A stretch of DNA of 64,000 nt from Acanthosoma haemorrhoidale (lineage: Eukaryota > Arthropoda > Insecta > Hemiptera > Acanthosomatidae), in NCBI GenBank assembly GCA_930367205.1, contig OV884014.1, forward strand, positions 114,459,768-114,523,767, in the 5' to 3' direction. Under the pieces are notes generated by a model, which was given only the letters and a program-made list of their open reading frames with translations, made no database searches and was not told where the DNA came from. Shown here in pieces: positions 43,378-55,165 of this stretch. Position numbers and translations under genes: made by a program. Within the stretch, counting starts at the first letter, position 1. Each line of letters begins with the position of its first letter.

Positions 43378-44445
43378 CAGAAATAATAAATTACAATCTG
43401 TCACATTGGGCAATAAGTAATTGAGATAAATGTTTTCATTCATACCATATTTACAATTTTCATTCACTCGCTCATTCATACACTATTTAAAAACAGCCCA
43501 GAGACCTCCCAAATCCACATGGTTGTCACCTCCCTCACATGCGAAAGAGGAAGCGGAGTCTTGGGAAGCCCCCCATGCTCCTCCGTCAGCCGCGTCACTG
43601 GATATGAGCCAGCGGAGGCTGACCAACTAACCTGAGAGCCACAGACGCTAAGGGCATGATTAGAGAAACTGGCCATTGCAAGAACTCCCACTGTCACGCA
43701 TTTATAGTAGTTCACGAGGCCACTGCCGTTTTAGTCTCTGAGGAGGATTATAGGGATGAGTTGTGCATTGCAATGACTGTGCTAGGGAATTAGAGTGGTT
43801 GGATAGGTTACCCTGGAATTTCATGAACTTCGAAGGGATGGGTTCAAGAACGTAAGGTATATTAAGATCGTTATGAAGGGTTTTGTTGCTGACGTAATAA
43901 GGGGCATTTACTATTGTTCTCAGGACCTTTGATTGAAAGGATTGGATGCGCTTGATGTTCGACTTTTTTGGTGTCCCCTATAGCTCTACTCCGTATGTCC
44001 AGATTGGCTTAAGTATAACTTTGTAGATTAGTAATTTATTTTCTATTGAGAGATGGGATGTCCTTCGAAGTAGTCTGTACAGTTGTCCAAAGCTTCTGTT
44101 TAGTTCTTCTCTTTTTAGCCTCGTATGTGGGTTCCAGGTCAGTCGTTTGTCGAGATGGAAGCCTAAGTACCGTACTGTCTCGGACACAGGGAGAGGAATA
44201 GAATTAAAATAAACTAGTGGACAAGACTAGCGACAGAGGGTGAAGGTGATGTGGGAACATTTTGGTTCATTGACTTTGATCCGCCATCGGTTCCACCAAT
44301 GCTCGATCTCATCAAGATGTTTTTGAAGGTTATGGGATGCTGTATCGGGGTCTGGGTGGGATGACAGGACTACAGAAGAATAACAAGAAGGGACAGAATA
44401 GAAATGTCTTATGTGACGGAAAAATACATGAAATTTCACAGATTT
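43378..44445 (-). mobile_element. Jockey-C, longest copy, 5' truncated
   Basis: Minus-strand copy with about 740 bp of RT coding and the 3' UTR (43378-43701). The UTR matches the copies at 20.0, 28.2 and 40.5 kb. It abuts a family E 3' UTR (44455-44660) in the same orientation. Confidence 0.85.
43702..44445 (-). pseudogene. Jockey-C reverse transcriptase, C-terminal part
   Basis: Begins just past the YADD box (VVLSSHPDPDTASHNLQKHL), then EHWWNRWRIKVNEPKCSHIT, VRYLGFHLDKRLTW, KLLIYKVILKPIWTYGVEL, and in the following stretch LRTIVNAPYYVSNKTLHNDL and PYNPPQRLKRQWPREL before the stop at 43702. Block order and wording (IKVN-x-x-K, YLG-x-x-LD-x-RLTW, P-I-W-x-YG) match Jockey-clade RTs such as Drosophila X/jockey elements. 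A few stops or shifts interrupt it (TAG after GVEL). The catalytic YADD itself is cut off by 5' truncation. Confidence 0.83.
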
Positions 44446-44454
44446 GATAAGCTT

Positions 44455-44660
44455 CTAAATAATAAAGTGGCTATGTACGTACGAGATGACTACAAAGAAC
44501 CAACAGTAAGAGATTGAAACAAAAAATATATTTGAGTAGAGATGAAAAGAAAACACGAGAGTTTAAGAATTACAAGGGGGGGGAGAGCGTGGAAGATTAA
44601 TAAAGAGAATAATAATGATGAACTATGTATTGTTAGATTGGACGAAGATAAGAAACTGGT
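44455..44660 (-). mobile_element. Family E 3' UTR fragment
   Basis: Shares AATTACAAGGGGGGG, GAGAATAATAATGATGAA and TATTGTTAGATTGG with 20870-21065. Confidence 0.5.
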
Positions 44661-44727
44661 CTCGATTTAAAGATTAGGAGAGTTGGCCCTCTCCCCCCCC
44701 CCAATGAATATTACTAACAGACCCATT

Positions 44728-44935
44728 CAAAACCCCTTTATTTAAACATTTTTACAAACAAATGAACAATACAATTCAACAAAATTTACGGATTTATGAC
44801 TCCTCTTCCTGTATAGCATAACATGCACTGTAAGGAGAGTAGAATTACAAAACATCTTTTTACAGTAAAAATTTACAATAATCAAAATAGCCTGGACTCT
44901 AGGTTATGGGGCTCACCTTCGGTTTACAAAATGGG
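44728..44935 (-). mobile_element. Jockey-A 3' UTR fragment
   Basis: From AAAACCCCTTTATTTAAAC to GGCTCACCTTCGGTTTAC. The hairpin reads AGGTTATGGGGCTCACC, one mismatch from the family. No T-run tail remains. Confidence 0.75.
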
Positions 44936-45239
44936 AATTGAACGGTCAAAGTTTTTGTGAGAAGGTAAATACTGGGAAAATGTCCCAGAAAGAAGTTTTT
45001 TTTTAATTTATTATGAAAAACAAAAAGGGAATCTTCTGTTTTTTGGATCGTCTGGTTATTTCTGTGAAATGTGAGACGATTGGAATGCACACTGTATCAC
45101 AAATACTTACTTTCCCAGAATAATGCAGCTATATAAAGTCGTAGTTACACTGCCTACGAATTTGTATATTAAATCCTCGTATTAGCCACTCTACTTACGA
45201 ATTAGTCGTTTTTTATTTTTTATACGGTTACATTATTAA

Positions 45240-45440
45240 TTATCTTCTTCGGATGGGTGGGATCTAGTATTGAGAGATTTGAACTGTAGGAGGTCGTGAA
45301 GACAAAGAGGGCTTTTTAGTCATGCTAGTACTGAAGATGAAGGATCAAAGTATTGGCAACGAGCAGAAGACTACAGCCATCCCAACTCGGAGTAGTGCTG
45401 TGAAATGCGGACATTCTCTGGGAGTATAAATCTGAAGAAA
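45240..45440 (-). mobile_element. Family E RT fragment
   Basis: Minus strand encodes QHYSELGWL and further on LHDLLQFKSLNTRS, matching the family E RT C-terminal segments at 21180-21330 and 49012-49290. Confidence 0.5.
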
Positions 45441-45461
45441 CAATTCATCTTTAAATAATCT

Positions 45462-45853
45462 TTGATCTGCGTACGGTGGATGAATTCATTCAACGTAGAC
45501 ATATGAAATTTTTCGACTCCCTACAGTACTTGACAAACCCGGTGTTTAACACGATAACCCCCGCTCCGTTCCCCCATCGATGGCAGGACGCAGCTGAGGC
45601 AGGAACGCTTTAGTCTTAGGTTCTAGTTTTAGATTTTGGTTTTCAGTTTCCCACAATGTAAACCGAAGGTGAGCCCCATCACCCAGTAATGTTTATATGT
45701 TATAGACTTTTTAACTTCAATCTGATATTGTTATGTAACCCAACCTCCTTCGAATGCATCAGCGCATCGCAGTAAGAGGAAAAAATTGTAAATTCTTTAT
45801 TCATATTGATTTCACATATTGTATAATAAATAAAGGGGTTTAGGGAAAAAAAA
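45462..45853 (+). mobile_element. Jockey-A copy, RT end plus 3' UTR
   Basis: Starts in TVDEFIQRRHMKFFDSLQYL, carries GGTGAGCCCCATCACCCAG and the AATAAAGGGGTTTAGGG end, and has an 8-base A tail at 45846-45853. Confidence 0.83.
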
Positions 45854-46790
45854 GTCTTTATATAATACTTTAATTATCAACTATGTAGCGAGGTGGCCTC
45901 TTCACTTTTTTAGTCTTCCTGACTTTCTTTAAACTCTACAGAAAATCTTGGAATTTCACAGAGCAACTTTAGGATCAAATAACAGGCCAAGTTCGTATTT
46001 AAGCCAGTTCTGGCGCAAGTATCTTTAAGACTGCGTACAATGCATTTTTGGTCTAAATCTACTTCAAGAGGATTGTTCTTATGTCTCTACTTAGACTATT
46101 TAAAAATCAAACGAACTGTGATTGAAAAAATTAGAAAAAATAAACTAATTATTCATATGTAAATAATGTAATTTCAAATTATAAAATATTTATTATTTCT
46201 TCTGAGAAAAAGGCCGACTGTAACATTTTGGTCATGTTTGTTCCGGTCTACTTTCTAAATGTGTTCGACCCTCCTCATAAAGAAGGATAAGGTACTTTTA
46301 CTTATGATAATGTCATCGTGAATAAGTCCCACCGGGGGGGGGGGAGGCGAAAAGTTTCACAAAAAGTTTTAATTGGACCTTCGCCTGTTCTGCCCTAGTA
46401 GGGCAGCGAGACTCGAGTCTCTGTAAAACCACCTGTCTTTTAACGTACAATCAAAGAAATTATGCCTTGGTTTTTTAGGGTTTTTTTTTTGTCAAAACCA
46501 GTACCCCTTATGATTTCTCCCGTATGCCGGTATGTATGTTCTCTTTGAGTCCCCTTTTCGACATGACAATTGACAAGGGGAAAATTGACTTTCCAAACAT
46601 TTGTATTTTTAAATTAAAGATTTTTGATTTCATGTGTAACCTGTCTTTTGCTTTTTGAAACTACAATTAACAGTTGTTCGCAACTTATTGCAATATAGGG
46701 CCTGATGAAGTTAAAAACAATAGCTACACCTAAAATTTAACGACGTTCATAAATAAACCACATAGTAATACGTCTTCCAATAGGGACTTC
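45854..46790. other. Unannotated spacer
   Basis: No feature recognised. A G-run lies at 46335-46346. Confidence 0.4.
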
Positions 46791-46879
46791 CGAACTTTGA
46801 CAGTTGATAGCAGCCATACTGTTGAAGCTGTATCTGTCGAACTGGCTGTCATTTATTCAGTCTGTTTTGCCAAATCGCC

Positions 46880-47379
46880 ATGGACGGATATAGCGTTCAA
46901 CAACACGTGCAAATGATAAAATTGTTTTATCTATATGGGTGTTCTGTTCGGGCAACGTTCCGCGGTCGCCATAACCGTCCTACCGAGAGGACTATTCGCA
47001 GTCTGGTGGATAAATTTGAGTCCACTGGTTCAGTAAACAATCAACCAACACCCGTCGAAACGCAAGATCTGCCGAAAACATCGCCGCTGTCCGTGAGAGT
47101 GTGCAGGAGAATCCGAGGCAGTCGATTTCGTGTCGCTCACGAGATCTCGGTCTTTCACAGACCACAACTTGGCGAATTTTTCTTGTGGGGTTTTCTCAAG
47201 TCGCAGGTCTATGCGAATAAGCACAAATCACAGCGGTCCTCAAAGCCAACATAATCCATGCCATCGGTCAAATTCGGCCTAATTTATGCGCCAGAGTCAT
47301 GGAAATTTGGACATTTCGGATGCGCGCCACCCAGCGAAGCCGTGGCGGATATTTGCACGATGTTATATTCCATACATAA
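46880..47379 (+). pseudogene. DD41D mariner transposase remnant, internally deleted
   Basis: A relative of the transposase at 23.0-23.7 kb but a different subfamily. The start MDGYSVQQHVQMIKLFYLYG is intact, followed by RPTERTIRSLVDKFESTGSV. A small deletion near 47055 shifts frame, and VQENPRQSIS..SRDLGLSQTTTW continues in another frame. A large deletion then jumps to LWGFLKSQVYAN, past all three catalytic residues. A final shift leads to ANIIHAIGQIRPNLCARVME and a stop at 47377. About 500 bp remain of roughly 1 kb. I could not delimit inverted ends, so at least one end is lost. Confidence 0.8.
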
Positions 47380-47469
47380 TGGCATCGATAGGCCTTTCAA
47401 AAGAATAAACAATGTCGATGATATCTCACACACACTTTGTTTTATTTAAATTTTAGATAGGAAGCGCTT

Positions 47470-47988
47470 AATGAAAGGCCCTATAGTAATTATTATGAAA
47501 TCTTTATTTGAAAAATTACAATTTGCTTGTAAGGCATTATTAATTGGTATGTAAGAATTAAATCGTGTAATGTATACATAGACCTTCTGCTCAGGAGCTC
47601 CTCCCACTCCTATGGCAAGATGCTGGAGTGGTCCCCGTGGTAAAGACAAGAGAGCCACAGGCGCTCAGTAAATGAGCGGGCAGTGCCAGGACCCCATGAC
47701 TTACATATCTACTTAAAATAGATCGCGAAGACACCGCAGTTTTAGGCGACGAAGAGGATTGTAAGGATGAGTATTACTGGATAAGGAGTTGACAAGAAGT
47801 TTTGGAGAATATTGAGGGTACAAGATCAAGGACAGTTCACACATGGAGATCACCGTCAAGGGATGAGTTTGTAATGTAAAAGGGTTCGTTGAATGCACTT
47901 TTGAGGACTTTGGATTATAATGTTTGGTCCCGTTTGAAGGTTTGGTCCCATAGTTCTATTCTCAGAGTCCAAATCGGTTTTAGCAACT
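47470..47988 (-). mobile_element. Diverged Jockey-C-like copy
   Basis: The minus strand encodes LLKPIWTLRIELWDQ, then YNPLRRLK and a 3' UTR with AGAGCCACAGGCGCTC..GCC. Arrangement equals Jockey-C, with more divergence. A 19-bp minisatellite begins directly at its 5' side, inside the RT segment. Confidence 0.6.
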
Positions 47989-48124
47989 GTTTGTATACGT
48001 GAAGTATGTTTGTATACGTGAAGTATGTTTGTATACGTGAAATATGTTTGTATACGTGAAGTATGTTTGTATACGTGAAGTATGTTTGTATACGTGAAGT
48101 ATGTTTGTATACGTGAAGTATGTT
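47989..48124. repeat. 19-bp minisatellite, 7 copies
   Basis: Unit TGTATACGTGAAGTATGTT repeated every 19 bp from 47992 to about 48124, with one AAATATG variant. The core GTATAC is palindromic. Confidence 0.93.
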
Positions 48125-49011
48125 TTCTAGTGTAAGGTTAGAAGTCTCTATAACTGTCCAAACCGTCTGTTCTATTCAACCTAGTAATTTCAAAAAATTT
48201 ATATATTTTTTTTTTCCTTTCATATCGAGTCGTGTATCAGATTGAAGATCTCGTCATACATGTTTGGCCTAACATACGTTACATACATACATGTTTAAAC
48301 TTTCATCGAAATGACATTTTTCTCGCAGCCCCAATCTCACGTAGAGATGTGTATATTGTTGAAGGAAAACTGTTTATCAAGTATAATATCCTGATTGGTT
48401 AAACAAATCAGAGGACTAACTGTGTCGACAACAAACAAATCGCTAGTTCTTTGCTTTGTACAACAAGCGATATAAATATTAATGTGTTCTGATAAAACTC
48501 ATTTTTAATCGATCGTTTGAACCATTTCTTCCATATTTCTGGTTACAACAAAATCACTTAAAATTATAAACGGTTTGGTTAGAAATATGTCCTTTCTGAA
48601 AAACCTTGACGTGGTTAAAGAACTGTTTGTTTTAGTATAGTAGAAGTTGGTTGGTTTTCACGAATACTTAATCAGCAGCGTAGGTTTAGACGGTCGTGTC
48701 CATTTTCGGCTAGGTTAGTCATAACCTCCGCTGTCATACCTTCTGGAAAATATACAAAGAAATGTTCTTAGACCACCTTTCAAACGTTCAAAGTTAATTT
48801 AAAAAAAAATTCAATTATTCCTAGGGGAATAATTAAAATTAGTTTCAAAAGGAAAGGGTAAAATAAAAAAGTGAAATGAAGCGTAAATCCCAATCAAGAA
48901 AAAAAAATTATTTAAAAGTATTCCAGTAGATAAATTTATGGATGGGTCGTTATACAGTTATACAAATAAGAATTAAGTATTCAATTTAAAAAAATATATA
49001 TATATATTAAT
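48125..49011. other. Unannotated spacer
   Basis: No exon or element end recognised; ends in a short TA microsatellite (48995-49008). Confidence 0.4.
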
Positions 49012-49290
49012 TTATACAAGATAAATAGACAATATTAGCCAAACATTTGGATATTTATTAGAGGAGTAAGCAAGAAAGGAATGATCGAATGCTACCGGTT
49101 TATGAGAAGGAGTATAGAAATAAGAAAGACGGAATGTTTTCTTCAGGCAGTGAACTGAGGATTTGAACTGTAGAAGATTGTATGCATAAGCAGGAGGAGG
49201 AGTGTTTATGTCGGAATAAGGCACAACATTGTATCGAGGGTTTTCTCTACAGGGCAACGAGATTTTGATTAGTGATCTACCTTGAGGCAT
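49012..49290 (-). pseudogene. Family E RT C-terminal remnant
   Basis: A 92-codon frame reads CRENPRYNVVPYSDINT, AYNLLQFKSSVHCLKKTFRL and YFYTPSHKPVAFDHSFLAYS. It matches the segment at 24610-24887 (LHFKSSDYSRDTRS, YTPAHKTE), so it is the C-terminus of the same or a related reverse transcriptase. The catalytic part is absent, and no tail is clearly attached. Confidence 0.5.
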
Positions 49291-49334
49291 TCAGAAGTTT
49301 GTTTGTTCTCAGATAACATCTCAATAGATCATAG

Positions 49335-50175
49335 TTACTTCTTTGAGCCTCTAAACACTAATGTTAATTTGTAAAACAAATAACATTAATGCATTTCAAT
49401 ACATTATTTTTTTGATTAAAGTAAAACGTTAAATACTTAGTTTATGATTAATACTTACTACCATACTACTCGTGGCAGAAAATATTACTTATCTATTCGA
49501 CCCGCTAAAGTTGAAGATGGAATAAGAGTTTTGATTCAAGAAAATATACATGTGATTCTCTACTTGCCTTTTTGGTTTTCAAAAATACTGATTAAAATTA
49601 GTGGTCAAAGTTAATAGGAATGTTGTGTTCATTTATTCCTATTACTTTTTACATTATTAAACCAGGAATACAAGGGTATTTTGTTTTTTGTCAAAGCAAA
49701 AAATTTCTATAATTAAAATGAAATGATTTAAGGAATAAAACAGATCAATCTAGTGCCGCTTGCATTAGGCATTAACTTTCTACTGGCCAACAAGCCTCTA
49801 AACACTAATGTTAATTTGTAAAACAAATAACATTAATGCAGTTCACTATATTATTTTTTTTTGATTAAAGTAAAATGATATTTACTTAGTTTACGATTAA
49901 TACTTACTTCTATACTACTCATAACAGAAAATATTACTTATCTATTCGACCTGCTAAAGTTGAAGATGCAATGAAAGTTTTGATTCAAGAAAATATACAT
50001 GCGATTCTTGACTTGCCTTTTTTGGATTTCAAAAATTAAAAATGTTGTGTTCATTTATTCTCCTATAACTTTCTACATTATTATACAAGGGAATTTTTTT
50101 TCTTGTCAAAGAAAAAAATTTCTATAATTAAAATAAAATAGATTGATTTAGTGCCGCTTACATTATGCATTAACT
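49335..50175 (+). repeat. Tandem direct duplication, two diverged copies
   Basis: 49335-49790 and 49793-50175 are the same sequence twice, both starting GCCTCTAAACACTAATGTTA and ending TAGTGCCGCTT...GCATTAACTTT. The second copy has a deletion of about 60-70 bp (after GGATTTCAAAAAT). Each copy begins with a near-perfect hairpin TAATGTTA(A)TTTGT-AAA-ACAAATAACATTA. Confidence 0.85.
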
Positions 50176-50935
50176 TTTAAACTATTCTGTTAGATTATTT
50201 ATTTATATTTTGTATTGTGCTAATAGACACATTATTATATTTGAAATAATTGTGTGATTAGGTATGTGGTGTTGTGCTAGTTGCTATAAGTGCCGCTAGA
50301 GAGCGCTAACTGACAAGGGCTCCTTTGCAGTTGTGGGCCTGGTGCTGCCATCTCTCCGCAGGAGGAGGCACTAGACAGCTCCGGCTCCTCTCAGGGCTCT
50401 CTCCAAACTACCAGGTTCTTCTTCAAGATAAATATTCTCTTGTCTTGTCTTCTTCTATTTTGTCTTGTTCTATTTTTGTTTTGTTCCGCATCCTTTCTAC
50501 TTCTTACAGCCCGCATGATGGTTTATTTACTTTTTGTATTGATATTCCTCTACGTAGAATCCTTTGTGTGTGTTTTACGTCCAGTTTTCTTACCTGTTTC
50601 ATGAGGCCCTAGTACTTAACTTAGCTTTGTGAATTGTTTTGAATGTACTTTGTTACTTGTTAAATAGTTGTTTTGTTTTTATTATTATTCGTAGCTATTT
50701 TATTCTTAGAAAGCATGACTTTCCTCAGTAAGATGATGTATTTTTTTTTATTCAAATTTAATTTTGACACCGAATCGAACCACTTAGTGAATTCTGTTCT
50801 TAGGATTAGTTGTTTTGTTTTTTTTATTTGTGCTTGATATTTAACTCTTCAAAGAAAAAAATTTTATTTGTAGCTGTATATTTTATAAATATTAAAAACA
50901 TTTTTTACAACAAATTATGTACAATAGCAATAGCA
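50176..50935. other. Unannotated spacer
   Basis: A GC-richer patch at 50280-50420 has no recognisable coding or RNA gene. Confidence 0.35.
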
Positions 50936-51445
50936 AGTATACTGGTGGTTGTGATGAAGAAAACACACACAGAATAATGCTCAATCTAGTTATGGGACCG
51001 GCCTAGTGTATAGGTGTCTGGGTCTAGTGATAATGGAAACACATTTATAGTATAGTTGTTGTTGTTATGATGAAAACACAGCATTACTCTCTAGTTTTGG
51101 GATCGGCCTGTGATACATGTTAGCTGTGTGTCAGAAAAACTTTAAAATTTCTTTTAGTTAGTGGCATTGGACTTAGCAGAACCAAGAAGAGCCATTGCAA
51201 GAAAAGAAAAAGAATTGATTTGGTTTGAAAATAATTGATGAGGATAAAAGAAGAAGAAGCAAAATTGTAAACAAGTATTTATATATAATTAATATAGGTT
51301 TTTTTTTTTTGTAATTAAATATAACCTTTTTGCCAGAATTATTTTTGTTGAAGAACCTTAAACATCAGTTAATAACTAATAAAATAAATATAAAGTTAAA
51401 GAAGAAAAATAAAATTACGATATCTATCAAAGAACGTAATAGTAT
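50936..51445 (+). mobile_element. Gypsy-like LTR, family H copy 2
   Basis: Begins AGTATACTGGTGGTTG and ends AAAGAACGTAATAGTA. Aligns along its length with the 5' LTR at 30156-29681, including GAAAACACACACAGAA, GTTGTTGTTATGATGAAAAC, TTTTGGGATCGGCC and TTTGCCAGAATTATTTTTGT. No adjoining internal region. Confidence 0.72.
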
Positions 51446-51900
51446 ATATACTATTACGTTTTTTATCTTTATTGTTTATTATTCTGAGGTTTTATAGAGG
51501 TTCTGTTAATAAAAAAAAGAATTCTGGCAAAAGGAAAATTGTTTTATTACAAACTGATTCATGAGTTACACGTATGTTATAAATTTACAATGTTAAAAAA
51601 CTAAAATGCACATGGCACCTTACTATAATATTGACTGGCCAGTTTTACTTAGTTATGTTCTACACGTGGTTCTTCTTTGTGCTTCGTTGTCGTCTTTGTC
51701 CCGAGCGTGGTTCTAGAGCTTCCCTCGTGTCTCCTGCGACGATCGTACCAGACCAAGCCCACCTTCTCTCGTGGCCAGGTCCCAAAGGAACAAGGACGGT
51801 CTCTCGGCTATCCTCGTTTTTATACCCTCTGTTGCCAACTTGGATTTTTTAACTTCTTTGGTTTTCCAATGCCCGTTGTCTTATATATTATTAACTTTTC
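51446..51900 (-). mobile_element. Second LTR, opposite orientation, with TATA box
   Basis: On the minus strand this segment ends with TTGCCAGAATTC...AGAACCTC...AAAAAACGTAATAGTA, the same 3' end as family H LTRs, but its 5' half differs. The minus-strand sequence TATAAAAACGAGG (TATA at 51824-51816) is a good LTR promoter. It meets the plus-strand LTR at a 28-bp perfect palindrome (51433-51460). Confidence 0.55.
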
Positions 51901-52189
51901 TTGTTTTAAAGTTAACAAATCCAATATTAAATTATTTATATTTATTCTTGATATTATTTATATGATAAATATTAATAGTAGATATAACGGCAACAAAAAC
52001 GTTCTATGCTTTACGCTCACTAATTTCGAGTTTATATCAAAAGCAACATCAAAACTCACACATCTAAATATCGCAACAATACATTCAATATGATAGCATA
52101 AGTGATTAAATAAAAATAAAGACTTTTGTTAATTCTGGATTAAATGAAACTAGTATCTAACATAAACTGTAACTTACATTGGGTAACAT
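51901..52189. other. Unannotated AT-rich spacer
   Basis: No feature recognised between the LTR pair and the large inverted repeat. Confidence 0.4.
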
Positions 52190-52299
52190 TCACGAAGAAA
52201 ATTATTGGGATGAAACATTGAGTCAGGTAGATGATTCAGAAATTATAGACATAAGTGAAGTAGTAGAATTAAAGATTACGGATTATATTAACAAGAAAC

Positions 52300-52617
52300 A
52301 TGACTCGTCGCATATTAACACTTAAAACAAAGATCTTATCACCTAAGAAGGGAAGCACAAAATGTAAGTATATCAAAGCTGAATCAAATATTGTGGACGA
52401 AGGCAAAATTAATGAGAATAGTACTAATCAAAGAAATTTTAATGTTAAACATTTAAAAATTATTAAAGTAAATTGTAAAGGTCAAAAGATATTGAAAATT
52501 GCGTTAACAAATATAGAGAGAAACACCCATGTTAATAATAAGAATACATTTTTTGAAGAAGTGGTTGTGAGAAATAATTTTGGTCAAAGTAAATCGAATA
52601 ATATTTTAATACCATGA
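52300..52617 (+). CDS. Unidentified ORF in left arm, 105 codons
   Basis: Starts MTRRILTLKTKILSPKKGST and continues with NENSTNQRNFNVKHLKIIKV and NNKNTFFEEVVVRNNFGQSK, ending NNILIP. Upstream in another frame, 52193-52315 encodes EENYWDETLSQVDDSEIIDI, which also recurs in the other arm. The product is hydrophilic and Asn/Lys-rich. I do not recognise the family. About 99 codons align with the right-arm ORF without a gap, with about 15 amino-acid differences by my count. Confidence 0.4.
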   Translation: MTRRILTLKTKILSPKKGSTKCKYIKAESNIVDEGKINENSTNQRNFNVKHLKIIKVNCKGQKILKIALTNIERNTHVNNKNTFFEEVVVRNNFGQSKSNNILIP

Positions 52618-53301
52618 TCCTCAGATGATATCTAAGCCAATACGTAAGCACTATAACAAATAACTACATACATTGCTTAGATAAATAGGGTTGTAAGTAA
52701 AAACATAGTTAAACAATGAAAAACTGATTCAATCTTTATTTATTAACGTAATCTGGACTCTTCAATGGTTTTGTTTGTACAAAAGAACTTATTGATAAGA
52801 ATAAGATCTAGGAATTTTTTATAGATAATAGTATTATAGTGTAGGTTACAAAACATCAGTAAACATAATAGTTCATATTTCAATTTATAATACTTCATTC
52901 TACACATTAAAGTCCTATTTCATAAACCTCATTTAATATGAAAGCAAAACTTAACGGATAAATAAGTTATTTGCTGATCAAGTGAAATATTCCACTTTCC
53001 TGATTTTAAATTTCACGGTCTTAATTGAAATTAAATTCTAAAAAATAGTTAATAGAGTGCACAGCAGTGCCATCTGTTAAGAGAAATGGAAACTAGCTCG
53101 AAAAAGAGGGAAATATTTCTGTAAATAAATTGACATGCAGCACCTTCTGTTGGTAAATAGTAAAACTAAACTGCAATATTTGGCCTTTTTAGAGCACCGT
53201 AGTGCATTCTGTTGAGCACTGACAAAACTAACTGGTCTAGCCGGGCCGGTGCTTGATGTCAGAAAATTTTTATTTAGTTTCAGGATCCCGCAGGAGCTAA
53301 C

Positions 53302-54305
53302 GTTTCGAGTAAGTACCAGGCTAAGTTCTCCCGCCACTTTGGAGTATTGTGAGGTAGCGGCACATGCAGACGACATAGGGGTCTACAGTACCAGCCTCAA
53401 CCCAATGAAAACTCTAAAGGCTGCAGAGGGCGCTAGTCAATTAATCGCCGACAGGCTGCGAGCTGTCCACATTCAAGTGAACCCAGCCAAGACTCAGGGG
53501 ATCATCTTCTCTTTCCAGCATGGGAAAAAGAAGCGTCCACCCAGCATTACCATAGACGGGACTCAATGTAAATTAGCCAACAGCATCTGCTACCTGGGCA
53601 TCAACCTAGGCAGGCACATGACTTTCGGCACACACTTACAAAATAAATTAAAACGTGTCCGCAGAACTTACTACTCTCTCCAGCATCTCATCACCAGCCA
53701 GGCCATATCCCTTCGACTGAAACTCCTCATATACAAGAGCGTCCTGAGGCCAGCTCTACTGTTTGGGACACCACTCTTTAGATTCCTACATGCACCATAA
53801 CTCGCTTCCAGAACAACATCCTGCGAACGGCACTGTGGCATACCCCTTTTTGTGAAATGAAGGCTTCCGACATGCACGAAAAGTTCGAGCTCCCCACCAT
53901 CACTGAAGCCATCAGACGAAGTCACATTAAGTTCTTCGACATGACACCGCCACCGCTACCGGCACGATGGCAACTCACAAGATCGAGTAAAGCAGAAGAA
54001 ATGGTTGACATCACGGCGCTTGGCCCACCAACAACAAGTCTCTAAGGGGCACCCTCACTGATATCAGACTAACTACGACTGCACTACATGCCTAGAGAAG
54101 ACTCTAGGCCCAGCCACCAGTGGACTCTCACCACTGTACTGAGTCAACCAACCTCCACTGGGGATTCCCACTCTCCTTAATCCTCTCACACCACCTTCAA
54201 GCTGGTACTCCTAGTACAAGGATCCAATCACCCTAAATATTTTATATTTTTCCCTCATCCTGACTAGAGAGCTTCTAACTAGAGAGCTTAGAAAAAAAAA
54301 AAAAA
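53302..54305 (+). mobile_element. Jockey-clade copy (family D) at the palindrome centre
   Basis: Begins near 53302, directly after the left arm, with RT coding and ends in an A tail at about 54291-54305, directly before the right arm. Related to Jockey-A (same block order) but clearly another family, with a different 3' UTR (ending CTAACTAGAGAGCTTAG). A target duplication cannot be recognised because the flanks are themselves inverted copies. Confidence 0.75.
53330..54045 (+). pseudogene. Family D reverse transcriptase, C-terminal part
   Basis: The frame running through 53249-53800 includes EVAAHADDIGVYSTSLNPMK (active-site box as HADD instead of FADD/YADD), HIQVNPAKTQGIIFSFQHGK, CYLGINLGRHMTFG and LRLKLLIYKSVLRPALLFGT. 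After a frameshift near 53795 the next frame gives TRFQNNILRTALWH and HEKFELPTITEAIRRSHIKF, ending at 54043. N-terminal RT and the endonuclease are missing. Jockey clade by block order and C-terminal wording. Confidence 0.8.
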
Positions 54306-55165
54306 CTTTGGAGTAGTTAGCTCCTACGGGATCCTGAAGACCTGATACTAAATAAAAATTTGTTGACATCATTTTGAAATCAAAAGCACCGGCCCGGCTA
54401 GACCAGTTAGTTTTCTCAGTGCTCAACAGAATGCGCCACCTTGCAACAAAAACGCCAAATATTGATGTTTAGTTCTACTATTTGCTAACAGAAATCGCTG
54501 CATGTCAATTTATTTACCGAAATCTTTCCTCTTTCTTGAACTAGTTTCTTTTTCTCTCAACAGGTAGCACTGCACTGTACTATATTAGCTATCTTCTAGA
54601 ATTAAATTCTAAGTTCTACCAATAGATCGTTAACATTACTTAAAACCGCGAAATTTAAAATCAGGAAAGTGAAATATTTCACTTTATCAGCAAATAACTT
54701 ATCTTTCCGTTAGGTTTGGCTTTTATATAATATGTGGTTTATGAGATAGGACTTTAATGTGTAGAATGAAGTATTATAAATTAAAATATGTACTTTTAGG
54801 TTTATTGATCTTTTATGTGATTTACAACATAATACTTCGAAGTTTATCTTACTTGTAACTATTACCAAAATATGAATTAAATAATATTTAATTAACTAGA
54901 GTCGTGGATCATTTAACCTTTGATATGTTTTTGTTTGAACCTTATAAAATAATATATTATCTATAAAATTCTTATTATTTATTCATACCAGTAAGTTATT
55001 TTGTATAAAAAAAACCATTGAAGTGTCCAGATTACGTTAATAAATAAAGATTGAATCAGTTTTTTATCGTTTAACTATGTTTTTTCTTACAACCCTATTT
55101 ATCTAAGCAATGTATGTAGTTATTTGTTATAATGCTCATGTATTGGCTTAGATATCATCTGAGGA

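Noticed and set aside
50325..50612. 95-codon ORF with hydrophobic segments
   Set aside because: T-rich sequence gives spurious Leu/Phe/Ser-rich hydrophobic frames; no splice sites or family match.
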